This document shows, in pieces, positions 47,249-60,987 of a stretch of 64,000 nt of DNA. The notes under the pieces are model-generated. The model was not told where the DNA came from. It made no database searches and saw only the letters and a program-made list of their open reading frames with translations. This stretch comes from Ascidia mentula (taxonomy: Eukaryota; Chordata; Ascidiacea; Phlebobranchia; Ascidiidae): positions 12,214,001 to 12,278,000 of the forward strand of contig OX387198.1 of NCBI GenBank assembly GCA_947561715.1, written 5' to 3'. Position 1 is the stretch's first letter; each line of letters opens with the position of its first letter. Made by a program: the position numbers and the translations under genes.

Positions 47249-50200
47249 CACTCCCCCCTCTATGTCGAGGCACTCCCGTGCAGACTTATGGGGAATAGCG
47301 CTGAGTGGGACGGCGATTTACGCGAAGGCGACTGGCAATTCCGTTGTCATCGCGAGAGTTCGGTGCCTGCGCATTTTCTTCGTTTTCGGTGATATTGGTC
47401 CAGGTCACCACTTTTGTCGTGGGGTCTCCCGTAGGTTACAATGTCCGGACTTCCTCTTCCACGGTTGGTCGCCCCTCCGTCTTGTCCGCCCCTTCACCTT
47501 GAATTTGTTTGAGGCGATTATAATGGACGACTTTTCGGTGTCCTTCTTCGTCCTCGATCTCATACGTCACGGCTGACTTGATGTCCACCACTTTGTACGG
47601 GCCTTTGAACGGAAGGTGAAATTTCCTCGCCATCCCTGGCTTCACCGCGGGGTCTGTTAAGAGAACAAAATCACCCACATTCAGCGGTTTGCCCCTCTTA
47701 TGTCGGTCGTACTGCGACGCCATGCGCCGTCTTTGTTTCCGCAACGTTTCACGGGCCACCTCTTCAGCTAACTGGAGCCTAGCGCGTAGCCCTTCCAGTG
47801 GTTCCGGGAATGGATCGCGCTGGGCGGGAGCACCGAATAAATCTGCTGGGAGTCGTAGAGCGTGGCCATTTAACAAATAATGTGGTGACACACCTGTACT
47901 TTCATGGACACTCGCATTATAGGCGGCGACCACCGCCGACAGCGCCTCATCCCAGCACCGTTCATCGCGCTGTACGTAATTCCGTATCATGGAGAGTATT
48001 GTTCGGTTGTTGCGTTCGCACGCACCGTTTCCTTGAGGATGATACGCGGTCGTCCGGGTCTTTCGGCAGCCCATCAACCGTGCTAGCTCTTTAAATAAAA
48101 TAGATTCAAAGTTTGCACCTTGATCGGAATGGATTACGTCCGGGACGCCGTGTACCGTAAACCAACGATGAAACATTGTCCCGGCTACGTCTTCTGCCCT
48201 TTACGTCCTGAGTGGCCATGCGCGCACGTATTTAGTGAATATGTCGCATGCAACCAATACGTATTGATTACCACTGGAGGTCGCCGGAAGTGGCCCCATT
48301 ATGTCCACCTCGACCCGCTCCATTGGTTGCATCTCCCCGGAAGGAACCAACGGAGCGCGGGGCCTTGCTGTAAACTTCTTACTTCTTTGGCAGTGGCGAC
48401 AGGAACGGACATATGCCTCAACATCGGTCCTCCAACCGGGCCAGAAGTGTCTTTCTTCGATCTTCGAACAGGTTTTTGCCATCCCGAGATTGCCACCGCC
48501 AAGTGGTGCGTCGTGCAAAACGGACATAATCGTTTCTCTGGTGGTCTGTGGAGTGATAAGGCGGTACACACACGCCCCCGGTTGATGTAAGGAGTCACTC
48601 GTTTGATACAACAAGTTGTTTTGAACGATTAACCGCCCGAATTGCCCCCAAAGGTGTTTGGTCATCGTCGAGGCAGACCTAACAGTTCGGTAAGGTGGTC
48701 TCTTGCCAAGGTTTAACCACCTAAAAGCCGGGGAAATTTCGGGGTCGTCGTGTTGGGCTTTACTTATTTCCTCGTATGGCAGTCCAATGGAGCGACGCAA
48801 GTCTAAGGAATAAACTTCTTCTGTACCGTTGCGACGACTGTTTGTGCCGTAGGAAGTGTTGACCGGAAATGGCATCGCTTCTTCCTCTTCATTGGTCAAG
48901 CGGCTTAGTGCATCGGCGTTGCCGTGTTTTTTTCCCGGGCGATGAATCAGTGTGAAGTCGTACTCTGCGAGGCGTTCAAACCAACGCGCACACTGGCCAT
49001 ACATCTCCCGCGACTTCCACAACCAGCGGAGTGACGAATGATCAGTCCGCAGGAGAAAGTGCCTGCCAAGCAAATAACACCTATACAATTTAACGGCGTA
49101 TACTACAGCTAACAATTCTTTTCGCGTAGTGGAATAATTGCGCTCAGCTTTCGATAGCGATTTGCTGCCATAGGCGATCACATGTTCTTTGCCATCTACT
49201 ACCTGGTACAACACACATCCCACCGCGTTATTGGAAGCGTCGGTATCTAATACAAAAGTCGCTGAAAAGTCCGGGTGCTGTAGAATAGGTGCTTGTGTAA
49301 GGCGTCGCCTTAGTTCGTCGAATGCATCTTGTTGCTCTTCCCCCCATTTGAATGTTCGACCCTTTTCTGTGAGCTTGTGTAACGGACCAGCCACCCGAGC
49401 ATAATCTTTGATAAATCTGCGATAATAAGAAGTAAGGCCAACGAATTGTCGAACACTCCTCGGGGTAGGCCAGGAACTTACAGCATCTATTTTGCCGGGA
49501 TCGCAAGACACTCCTTTATCGGAAATCACATGCCCCAAAAAACTTACTTGCGATTGAAACAAATTGCATTTGGTCGGTTTCAACGTGAGACCCGCCTCTA
49601 CTAACCGATCGAGTACTCTACTTAAACGATCCATGTGCTCTTCAAAGGTAGTGGCATACACTATAATATCGTCGAGGTATGCCAAAGCGCCGCGCCATTC
49701 CATCCCGTTTAGAACTAGCCGCATTCATCTCTGAAAACTAGCCTCGGCATTGCACAGTCCCATGGGCATAACATTAAACTCGTAAAGTCCCATGTGCGAA
49801 GAAAAAGCGGTTTTCTCTCGGCAGTCATTCCGCATTGGAATCTGCCAATAGCCTGACTTAAGATCAAGAGTTGAGAAAAACTTCGCATGAGCCATTTCGT
49901 CTAAACTATCGTCCACCCTTGGTATCGGGTAGCTACACTTTTTCGTAAGAATGTTTATTTGCCGGTAATCCACACAAAACCTCGTCTCACCAGACTTTTT
50001 CCGAACCAGAACGACGGGACTTGACCACGGCGATTGCGAAGGGCGCACCAAACCCTGTTGCTCCATCTCCCCGACAATTTCCTCCACTTTCCTTTTGTTT
50101 CCTGGGGCCATCCGTCGTGGCGGTTGTCGGACCGGTGCATGATCACCTGTATCTATCGCGTGTTCGGCCAAGTGGGTCCGACCGAGATCCCCTGCCTCTG

Positions 50201-52137
50201 TGCAAAACGCGGCTTGTTTCCTAGAAATTAATTCTTCGACACGTTTTTTCTGAGCGGACGTCAGTCCCTCATTAATTGAAACGGAATCTATAATCCTACC
50301 CGCTCCTGAGCGGCCGGCCTTTGGGGTTCGTTGCGCTGTTGTCGTGATCGAAGCAATATATTCACTGTTGATGCAGCCTCTGTCTTCGCACTCACAACCT
50401 GGCGGTGGAAAGGATTCCACTGCAACACAGTTGTCGTCAGACGAACATGTGACGTTGCCGGAGGTCAGTATCGGAGTCAGGCGAGCAACATGCGAATCTG
50501 CAAGCAACCTCACCGGGTCGTCGGACAAATTTGCTAAAAATACCGGAACAGTTGCTTGCGAAGTTATAGTTACATACGTTCCGCCGAATAAACTATTTCG
50601 GAGTGTGAAGTCAAGGTTTTTCTCAACAAGAACTTGCATCGCACTAGGGACATTTTCTGGGGGATTCCTTATGAATGAACCAACAACGCATACCTCTGAA
50701 AACGGTGGGATCGTCACATCTTCTTTTAGACGTACATCTGTGCGTTTACAGTGGAAGGGGGAAGAAAGTAGAGCCGCGGAACCCGATCCAACGTAGAACA
50801 ACATTTTTTTGTAACAGAGTTGGCAACCGTTGCTCTGAATGAAGTCCAGGCCTAAAATGCATTCTTCTTGAATGTAGCGTGTCACGCACATTCTTTGCGA
50901 TAAGCGTAACCCGCAAATCCTTACGTCAACATCGACAGCGCCGTCCATCAAAATAACTTCTCCGGAAGCGTTGACATACTCTGTTTCCAACGGTAAGGGT
51001 TGTAACACCCCATTAGGCGTAGCTTTAAGTGACTTATATACGCGACGGTTTAATACGCTTATCGTAGCGCCGGTGTCTACTAAAGCGCACACGATCCGAT
51101 CTCCCAACAATATGTTCAGGTAGCGCTTTTGTTTGTTCGTCTTGGCTATTCCTTGCACGGTAACCCGCGACTTACTTGGTGTCGGCCTTTGCTGGGCGGT
51201 GTTCACCACCTGCGATGGGGATTGTTGACTTGATGGTCTAAAAGGTGTAGATTTAATCGTCCTATCGCCGACGCGTGGTCGACCACAATTTCTTGCCACA
51301 TGGCCACGTACCCCACAGTTGTAGCAAGCGCTTGTAGACTTACTTGGGCGCAACCTTGGTGGTCCGGGTCGCTGGAGAACGTCGAAATCACGGCGCATGG
51401 CATCGAGCTCGTTACGAAAGCTATCAATAGATCGCTGCACATTCGAATTAAGCTCGACCAAAGTGTTTTTGAGTTCGACCAACTCAGGATTTCGGGTTGA
51501 AGTTATCGATGTAACGGGAAGAGAGCCGTGTGACACATCGGACTCGACGACCATTTTAGCACAAACACTGAAATCCCGCTGTGGACACTTTTGTCTAACT
51601 GAGTCCACTAGTTGGCGGTCCTTGAGACCCCGCAATAAAGCGAGAAGCATCACCTCATTTTTAATGGCGGCGTCGGCTGCCCTCGGGTACGCACGGGCGG
51701 CTAAAGCTTCTATGGCATACACGAAAGTTCTACCGTCTTCTTGTGGCCCTTGGATTCGGTTGACCAACTGGCTTCTTAGCGCGCATTGGCCAGTGGCGTT
51801 TACTCCGACTGCTTTGGCTTTAGTAACTATCTCTTCAAATTGCATTTCGTACAGATTATCGGCCCCGTTTTGAATATCCCATATGAAGTCTTTGTCAACA
51901 TTTGTTAAGAAAAGGTGCTTCTTAACCTCTTCGGTAGCCTTTATGCTGGCGCAATAAGAATTAAAAACTTGTAAAAATGAGTTAAAATTGTCTCCGTTTC
52001 TAAAATGCGGGGGAGTCAAGCCGATGTTAAAAGCCATCTTCCGGATCAAGAAAAAATATGACGAACCTTGGTCCTTTCTCGTGTGACAGGAACTCTTCTT
52101 CTGTGGTTGCAGCGTCCTGGCGTGCTCGCCAATTTCG

Positions 52138-52605
52138 TGTTACGCTTCTTAAAATAAACGCTTTCCTTGGTTCTCAGGACGCTGCATTCACGGCTAACCA
52201 CAAGCCTGTTCCAGCACAACCGTTTAGATAAAATCTTGTTCATAAAACCATAAAAATTGCACAGCCGAAACACAATCTCCCAAAAAACAGTCTCCCCAAC
52301 GATTTTTCTTAGCGTCTCGTGTTCGTCCGGTTTTTCTTTTCTCTCGCCAGTCATTGGCCCAACCGTGTCACGTGAGAAGGGAGCTAGCGCTACGATATCA
52401 AATCAACGTGCGGTGTCTGGTGCGTTCGAGACACTTAAATAATAAATACAAAAATATAAATCAATACAAAACATTTAAATGAACAGGCGGAAGGTGAAAT
52501 AACAAAAGGTGAAAAAGAACGTGGCGTAAAAGAATACGTGATTTAACGAAAGCGTGAAACTTGGAAATGAAACGCAAACAAGTGGGCAAATTCTTTTGCG
52601 CTACA
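52138..52605 (-). repeat. Gypsy 5' LTR
   Basis: Right copy of the 468-bp terminal repeat. The coding region starts just inside it on the minus strand. Confidence 0.92.
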
Positions 52606-53616
52606 GTAGTATGCAAGGCCCACCCACTCTCGCTCGTATACTCTTCAAGTATACAGAGGTATAGCACATTGTCACGACGAAAAGACGCACAAGATAGGTT
52701 GTCACAGCCTTGCAAACACTGAGCCCCCGGTAATTTTGGCAACCACGCATAAATGGTTGTTAGTACAAGCCATTTACCAACACCTAAGGGGCCAATCTCA
52801 CATCGCTACACATTAACCCTGCCGAAACTATGGCATTTATGTAGCCACCTGTGTTTTTTGTCGTGCCTAATACGTTGGTCGATCAAATATCAATTTTTTC
52901 ACACGGTTGAACAGACATCGAGCTATTTGGAATTTAGAAAAATATAATGGAAACACCGACCTAGCCATGTTGCTTCACCACTTCATAGTGTAACATAAAC
53001 AACACTGGAATATCGACAACGCAAAATGTTATCAGATTGTTTTTGTAAAACTTAATCGCCCTTTATCGCCCATTATAAAGTAAGTGTTTTTAGGGCATAT
53101 CGCCCCTGTTTCCACTAACAGAGTGGCAAGCATGATAACCGTTAACAGTGCCGTTGCGTAAGGTCAGGTCGCTGCCGGCAAATTGCCTTAATTTGTTACT
53201 ATTCTTTTCTGCCGTTGTTCTGCCTTTTTTCGATCCACCCACCGCTTCTATTGGTTTTATTCAAGGCGGTTTAATGAACCTTTTAGTTTTTGCTGAAGCC
53301 GACAGTTGCTTACCCCGTCTTTACATCTGCAAAGTTTGTGAGTCTTTTTTTACATTGACATTCTTATATTTATGTTAGTTTTGAAACGTGTTGTTTATGT
53401 GTTTTAGTGATACTGATGATACTTAAAAGCATAAATGAAATATATACGATGGAAAAACCCATAAATGAAACATATAAGTGACAACAAAATACTTGGTCTG
53501 TCGTTATAAATGCAGTAGTAATTTGACTCTGGCATATAAAAACATATCGTCACCAAGTTAAAGGAAGTCAAACATTGCTTTGCGCTCAACGATCAAAATG
53601 GTTTATAGATGGTCTT

Positions 53617-56600
53617 TTATGGTTTATAGATGGTTTGGAAGACACGAATAAAATCAATCAGAGCAGATCTCAAGCTTTGTGTACTTATATATGCAGATGG
53701 ATATCTGAAAAAAGAAATTAGTTTAGACTATGTTTATTTCTTCAATCTCATATAAGAAGCCGTTGCACTCAGATGTGGATCGCATTTTTTGCGTGATTGA
53801 GGCAAACAGCATTATTAAAAGACTTTAAAAGGCGAAATGGTAGTATAGTCACTAACGCTATACTAATTGGACCTAACAGGTCGAAACAATGGCTCAACAT
53901 GCAGCATAATTAAACATAATATTGGCTTCATTTTTTCAGCAATAAAGTTGTGCTAATCTATAACCAAACATCCTACTGATTTCCAGTTTGTGTATTTTTT
54001 TCAGATTTTTTTAAGCAAACACATTCTATCACATGCCAATGCACATGACCTCACTTGACAGCCTCCACTGCTATACCCAGCGAAAGGCCCTTGGAAGATC
54101 TCGAAACATTTTGTTGATTTATTAAATAAATTGCACCAACTTTAAACACGAAAATCGGCCGTATTGTTTACTTGGTTTTAACTTGAAACAAAAATATTAG
54201 TTTTTAGGAATTGTCTTTGTTTACAAACTGAAAAACCAACACCAGAAAACAGCAGTGGCACATTTTCTTTTACAAAGTCCTAATTTTAATTCAATTAAAA
54301 TGAATGCCACCTAACTAACAAAGAAAGTTATCCAGGTGAGCGTGGTCCCGTGAAACAAGAAATTACCACTAACTGTAAATAAAGACAGACAGAAAGAAAG
54401 ACAAAATAAGAGTAAAGAAATTGCACGAATTCCATAAAACGTACAGGCCTTAACTTTAACATTGTCGCCGTTTTGGGTTAAAACGTGCTGTTGAAATTAC
54501 AAATAATGATTTCTTTTTGTCTGAGGGTCCATTTTATCTTACATTGATATAGGTTTTAAATTGAAACAGGTTTAAACAGTCGTAAAAAAAATTCTGAAGC
54601 TTATTTTTACACGTTTGTAATGTTTAATATCCTTATAGTATCATTCATATGAATCAATTGGCACTGAGTTTTTCAGGGCCTTTGGAATACTTGCACGACA
54701 GTAAAAAAAATGGAAAAGTAATGGTCATATTTATGCTGCATTTGTTGTACACCGGTGCTATGTGAAGAGTCAAAGTTTATTGCGCTTTTCTTCTTGAGAA
54801 GCAAATTAAATTTTGGCCCAACAATGCGTTACGGTCGGACACAGCTGGTTTAGGCAAAAGTTGTTGCAGACTGAAAACTTGTATTTGCAGTAATACCAAC
54901 CTTGCAGCGAGAATGTAGCAGAAGTATTGATTGCTGAATTGACCGGAAAGTCGCGCAGTGTTGTTCGTGTAACTTGTACCTGGTTTATTGTCTTTAAAGT
55001 GAAGAGTGCTGCTTCCAGTTGAATCAAAAATCTGCAACAAACAAAAGCAAGAACATTGGATACATATTAAAATTTAACCAATGTGCGGTGTTACAATATT
55101 TCCTGTTACTTCAACCTTTTTATTCAATTTCTTACTTCAGTGCTTGACATGCTTAGAAATATCTGTATGATGGATGGGTCGGGTGTTCCATACACTTGAT
55201 AAGTCTTGTATGATGAGTAGATTGAACCTTGTGTGAACGAACCGGAATCCGGTGCGTAATATCCGCCTCCATCAGCTCCCAAGTCTCCAGATTCCTGAAG
55301 TCAGATATTACTATCAATTTTTTTGAATAAAAAAGCCAAAGCTTAGATGCTGTTAATCCTTTTAGGTCAATTTTATTTGTTAGTTATAAAGTTATTCCAA
55401 TAAACAGTAGAGAGGCCATAGGCGTCCATTAGAAAGCAAGGAGAGCATTCAACCCCTTTAAAGAGACAAAAAAAGCACATAGAAAATAATCTATCTTCAA
55501 AACTAAAATATTGAACAGCAGGTATCTGCAGTATTATATCAAATTATCTCCCCTTCCTTTGTTTGAAAATTATCAAATGATTCACCGACGGGTCTGCTCT
55601 TTATGGGTATGAAATGAACAACGAGCGTTTCCGCTACAGTTTATGAACTAAGTTATTCAAAATAACTTACTGTTAACAATTGCAACAGCAAAGCAAAATA
55701 AAACGTGATCTGACGTAGCGGTAACATGCAGCATTAACAGCGTTCATAGGCGAACAGTATAAAGAGTGTTCTTTACTTAGGCTAGAGTGAAATAACCCAA
55801 TGGCTCAGATTTGTCCAGCGGGCCGCAGTTTGCCCGTGTCTGTTGTGTACTCGATTGGTTTTGGAATTTTTATATATGACCTTAGAAATTTTAACATATA
55901 GCACCATTTGAAAATATTCGTAAAATTTTGCTTTTGAAGGACGATTCTTTAATAGGACTCAAACATTTATACCTCAATAAAAAAACTTTGTCCACTACGT
56001 TTTCGGTTTCTGATCAACATCGCCAAGATAAACGGATGATCGGTAACCGATGTAACCGTGAACGATCCATCTTCAGCCCTGAATAAATACAAGCATTTGG
56101 CGAGTAAATACAGCTTTCATTATCCTTCCAAACTACCTGTATGTTTCGTTGTAATGTATTGATATTGGTTGATCGCTGTCTTTCCAAACTCGTAACTGGT
56201 AAATCACAAAACTGTAGTAAGTTGTAAATGCAAAAAGATTCGTTTCATTTGAATTCTCTTTACCATATTTCCGCGATCGTATATATCGTGTCCACCGTCA
56301 TTTATACTGTCATTTCGGTTACCATCGTATTTAAACTGGTAAAAATTTGGAATTGAAGTTTGGAAAGATCGAGTTGCAGCTTTACTGAGTGCTCTCACAT
56401 ATCGCTCCAATTCTCTTTTTTCTTAAAAACAAAACGTAAGTCAAGATGCACTGATGAGACTTCCCATGTCGAAAAAGTGGCTCCTCATGCAGCTCACTTA
56501 AAAATACCTTTACGCTTGGAACAGCAATTAATTCTATTCGCATTCAATTACATCTTCCAGTATTTTCGTGTTTACATGTGAATCAATTAGGCTGTAATCC

Positions 56601-59600
56601 CATAGGCGGAAATCTGTTAACTTGAAATTTTTTTTGGCTTAAATTTTTACACGTACCGCCGCAAACGCTCTCTTTCATTTTTCCAGAAGACGTTGTAGTC
56701 TGATTCTTCAAAGTTTGCATGACGTTCCTAAACCTTGCAACTTCACCTAAACAACAGAACATTGGTGGTCGCATAATGACGAGCGTTTCCTTGAAGCTTG
56801 GTTGTTTATCTATCACTGACGTCACACTGTTAGTGATGCGCTTCCGTATCTCGTGAGATGATCTAAACCAGGGGTTCTTAAACTAATAGGGCGCTCTCTA
56901 GGGGGCGCGGAAGGTGGAGCAAAGTTTTGCAAAACCCGTCTAGCGACCAATCTATGATCTATTTAGTTTTTTGTGTACCCAAACCTTATGAAAATTTGAG
57001 CAAAGATTTAGCTGTTTGTCCGCAAAACAAACTACGGGGTAACTGTTGATGCGATGTTTGTCATTGGGATGACGAAAGTAGTTTTAACTTACTGGCTAGT
57101 GGTTTTGTATTTGTGAGGTGCAGCCTACATGCGATGTTCATCGCAATTCACTAAACCACGCATTAAACACCTGGATTAAGAAACAACACTCATTTCTTAT
57201 GTTCTCTCGTTGGTGAGTGATATTACAAATAAATACAAACCTCTTTTTGAATTAGATTCCTTTGAGGGTTGGAAGGGAGTGCTAGATTTAATAAATAATC
57301 TCAGGGGGCGCGACTAAAAAATAGTTTTCTAAGTTATCTGAACAAACAGGAAGTTTAGTGAGTAAAGTTAATCGTTTGTAAGTTTGGATTACAACGAAGT
57401 GAACATAATGTGATTTTCTGAAACAAAAACGTTTCAAAAGGTTTTTGTAGCCGTTTGCATGCAGTGTTACCTCCTGCAGAAGTCAGAACATTACCCTTAA
57501 TAAGTGAATATTAACTATACGTCTCAACGAATTCCTTTACACATTTTGCCCTACCTAATGATTGAATAAAACGTTAAAAGTAATATTTTTACCCTGTACC
57601 GAGGTTACGCTTCCCTGGATAGCTCTCATGCTTTGGTTGCTTCCATCCCGATGTATCTCCAGTTGACCTGAACGTAGGCTATGTATTTTTCACATTGCAA
57701 GATGTTTAATTTGTTACATTTTAAGTATATAATGCTTTTGTGCTTCAATATCAACAACGTTAGTATCTCTCAAGGGTTGTCAAAATAATCTCGTTCAATT
57801 ATTCAACTTTAGATCCTTCGCAAATGCTGTGCTGGTGAAGATTTATTAAGGCCACTTAAAGGAAATATATTTCTTTATAATCCACAATTTCTAAGATATT
57901 CAACTGTGTTTTCAGGCTCTTGCTATACTGTTGCTCCAGGTTTAGTTTAATGTAATGTGCTGTTTTGATTATAAAAGTATGACTTTACACAGATTTTGCA
58001 CAATCAAATAATTTATGTTAAATCCATACCTAAATACTGCATTTTAACTTTAATAATAAACATGGCCCATTAATTCTACTTAGAATATTCAAGCATTGTT
58101 TAAATTTTAGGCAAAATCCAAGTATAATGACACATAACGAAGAATGTCTCCCATGTCACCAAAAGCATAGAAAGTAAAAATTAGGGTGTTGTCGAAATTT
58201 AATTTTGTTGGCGAAATTTAATTCAAGTTAATCGAATATTTGCATTTACCCCGTGTGCTTCACATTAGGACAAAACATAATATAATATTTTGCACATGTT
58301 TCAAGTAAATACGGTCCTTACTTTGTATCAATGCTACACTTCTCTGAATTCCTTGAATTACAACTGTGGTTTCATTTCCACGAATTTCCATTTGACCTGA
58401 AAACAACATAGTCGGCATTTCCTCATCACCATTTTAATTTTGCAGACCTAGTGTAGCACAATTTTTTTTTTATCAGGATAAAGGACTAGTGGTACCACAG
58501 GTTGAGAAACACTGCCCTATGTGCTTTAATTGAGAATATTCCAATCTTTTGAACAGCTTTCAGAAAACAAAGGTTCTTACTTTGTATCGATGTTAAACTT
58601 CCCTTTATGCCTTTAATCACAGCAGTAGACTCATTTCTATAAGTTTCCATATGGCCTAAACACAACATAGCAATACTTTTTGTAACTTTTTAACACCTTT
58701 TCACTATCTTTGTAATCCTATGATCCTTAATTTTTTGCGCAAATAAAACATATCAGTTATATCACTTCTCAACGCTTGGATTTGTGAAGGTGTTGTCATT
58801 TGTTTCCGTAACGCGTTAATGTAGTGATATGTAGATTTTTGCTGATCTAAACAACAAGTTTGGTATGTTTATGTTTCGAACGATGATGGCACAGTGATTA
58901 GTTATAACATAGTACCTTTTGTAGCAATAGTCCAAGAAATATAGCAATCTTGGACTATTAAACGGGGAACGTTTTAAACGGTTAGTGTTCAAGCGGGGTT
59001 TAATGACACAGGAAATGTTTGTATTCCTATTTTATTACTCTGAAATCTGGTTGAAAGTTTAGATTGATACATGGTCAATAATACGTTGTTGCTAAAGGAA
59101 GAATAAGTTTAAAGTAAAACGAAGTTCGTTCACATGCAAAACGCATAAATGGAATCGTCCAACTGCAAAGTAACATTTTTGGCGATCTCCGTTGTGGAAT
59201 TTTTGTCGTTAGGTTTACTAGCATCAAAGTCATGCAGAATTAGGCATACAAATTCACAAATAATAATCAAAATGGTCATTACCTTGTATTGCGGACATAT
59301 TTATCCGAATTTCTTGCATGTTCTGAGTAGTTTCATTTCGATGTATTTGCATTTCGCCTAGACAAACATTGGCATAAATAACTTTTGTAACAAACCAAAT
59401 GACGAATCAACTATGAAGTTGTATTTGAATAAGACGCTTTTTAAAACATTTAATCGTTGCGTTTACTGAAACTAAGGAACTGACGATGCCCACAGGGCGA
59501 AATATATATTCCAAACAACAGCCGGACTGACCCTGTTGTCAAAAGTTAGTGCGTTGTGTGCATAATGCCATTACGGAAGTTACACTTGCTATTGCCAGGC

Positions 59601-60987
59601 CAACATTTGCTGCCTGTGGTTTAGATCTAAATTTTTTAATATTTGAAGTAATTACAATGGAGTTTGTTCAAACCTGTTGGTTAATATTATGTGCAGTTAA
59701 AACTTACCAAGGAAATTTTCACTTTTCGTGAATTGAATTGTTGAAGTTGTGGACATATGTTTCTGCAACGCTTGTATGTAGTGATGTGTAGCATTTTGCT
59801 GACCTAAATCCCAAGTGTATTGTGTTAAGTTTTCTCCATGGAAATGTCCATATTAAGACAGTTGCACATAATAATTTTTCCTGTTTTTAAAGTTAAATCA
59901 GGAACAATAGTGAACACAAGAAGTTGTTACGTCCATTGAAATACCCCTCCTGGTTGCAGCAACAACAAAATATTACCTTTTATTTCATTTGCGATGGAGT
60001 TTGTTTGGTCAATACTGTCATGATTATCACGAATTAAACTTCTAATCACAGAAAGGCGACCCTCGTTAGTCAATGTGAAGTTCTTGCGGTCGAGACGAAT
60101 TTGAAGTATTTCCTGGTATAAATCTTAGTGGAAAGATTAAACTGTGAGTTTGGATGTTTGCGATGTCGGTAGTAAGACATGCATAAAAAATGGTAGTATG
60201 CCATCCATAAGTATTAAAACTAAAAGAAACACGTGTTGTAGACAAACGAACCTTTGAGAAACTCAAAATTTTCTGTAATGATGTCCAGTTTTTTTTCCAA
60301 AATATCTGAAACCATTGACGAAATCGTTTGGGGTCACTAAAGATAATCAAATCAATAACTCTAACCGTTTTGTTCTTTGAGCTGACTGGTAAGTATTATT
60401 TTAGGAGATCCGCGTTCTTTGCAGGGTGGGACGTTAAGTTCTGTGTAAAAATATATGTACTATGTAAAATAATGTATCATATATTTAAACAATACCACTT
60501 ACTTGCTGGGAGGCCACTAAGTTTTGCATCAATCTACAAAAATATGAATGAAACCTTCGGTTTAAGCGCAGGAAATATATGCACTAGTATGCGTTGTATT
60601 CTTATAGTTTTCATTAAAGTCCAACATACATTAAACGCACTATAACGGTATTTTGTTTAATGCATTGATGCTTACCCAAAAGCACGTTACACCAAAACCA
60701 ACCAACATAAAGATGCCAAATAACACCACTGAAACTCCCCCAATCTTTATCGTCTTTTCCATCAAGCGCTCCATATTTCGTAACTGCCCTGAGGTTTCAT
60801 CGCGGGGAATATTGTTTGTCGTTTGGCATGACGAACCAGCAGTGCCACCTAAAACAAACGGAAAAAGTGCCACATTTTAGCAACAAAACTAAACCCAATG
60901 GGCTTCACGAATATTGATCGGTATGTTACCTTGATCAAACGATGTCGTTGCTATTTGGTGTAATAATTCTCCTCTTTCTGTACTCAT
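53617..60987 (-). CDS. Gene F: duplicate of gene A with short stalk and complete head domain (18 exons)
   Basis: Exons, high to low: 60930-60987, 60676-60848, 60503-60533, 60252-60305, 59977-60123, 59708-59803, 59283-59357, 58766-58846, 58581-58655, 58322-58396, 57593-57667, 56657-56746, 56264-56421, 56137-56195, 55973-56078, 55136-55294, 54901-55031, 53617-53704. Total 1731 nt, 576 aa, one frame. Residues 1-56 are cytoplasmic, 57-77 the membrane helix, 78-343 the stalk and 344-576 the head. It lacks the cassette exons of A and one 66-nt exon (remnant near 57321-57340), but has the full 159-nt and 131-nt head exons that are fused in A. All lost exons are phase 1-1, so the frame holds. Most exons align base for base with A, which supports coding status. 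Confidence 0.78.
53859..53908 (+). repeat. Decayed hammerhead-like repeat (copy in gene F)
   Basis: Counterpart of 6601-6650 in the last intron of gene F. Only the stem II/GAAAC half and the ATGCAGC end are recognisable. Confidence 0.45.
56446..56495 (+). repeat. Decayed hammerhead-like repeat (copy in gene F)
   Basis: Duplicate of the relic at 8861. CTGATGAG is kept, but the second half of the core is changed (TCGAAAAA) and stem II is weakened. It was present before the block duplication. Confidence 0.5.
56869..57320. mobile_element. hAT-type MITE, right end deleted (copy in gene F)
   Basis: Same element as 9283-9755, inherited with the block. Its last part is missing because of the deletion that also took half of the adjacent stalk exon. 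Confidence 0.8.
57321..57340 (-). pseudogene. Remnant of a 66-nt stalk exon in gene F
   Basis: The acceptor and first bases of the exon equivalent to 9815-9880 (gene A) remain. A deletion of roughly 0.1 kb removed its 3' part and donor together with the right end of the neighbouring hAT MITE. Confidence 0.7.

Larger units (their letters stand above)
46781..52605 (-). mobile_element. Ty3/Gypsy LTR retrotransposon, nearly whole, young
   Basis: Two 468-bp LTRs (46781-47248 and 52138-52605; ends TGT...ACA) differ at about seven sites by my count, near 1.5%. The flanks repeat GTAG, and the uninterrupted site exists at 5186-5189. A polypurine tract lies beside the left LTR (47249-47260), so the element reads right to left. 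Parts in order: gag with one zinc knuckle (CYNCGVRGHVARNC, near 51320), protease (DTGATIS, near 51070), reverse transcriptase (about 50130-49500, with YLDDIIVYA), RNase H (about 49260-48950), integrase with zinc finger, core (VDIMGPLP, DQGANFE) and GPY module (near 47590). No envelope gene. It looks almost whole with about two interruptions. Confidence 0.92.

Noticed and set aside
47436-52049. Plus-strand open frames across the Gypsy element
   Set aside because: They are shadows of the minus-strand gag-pol region.
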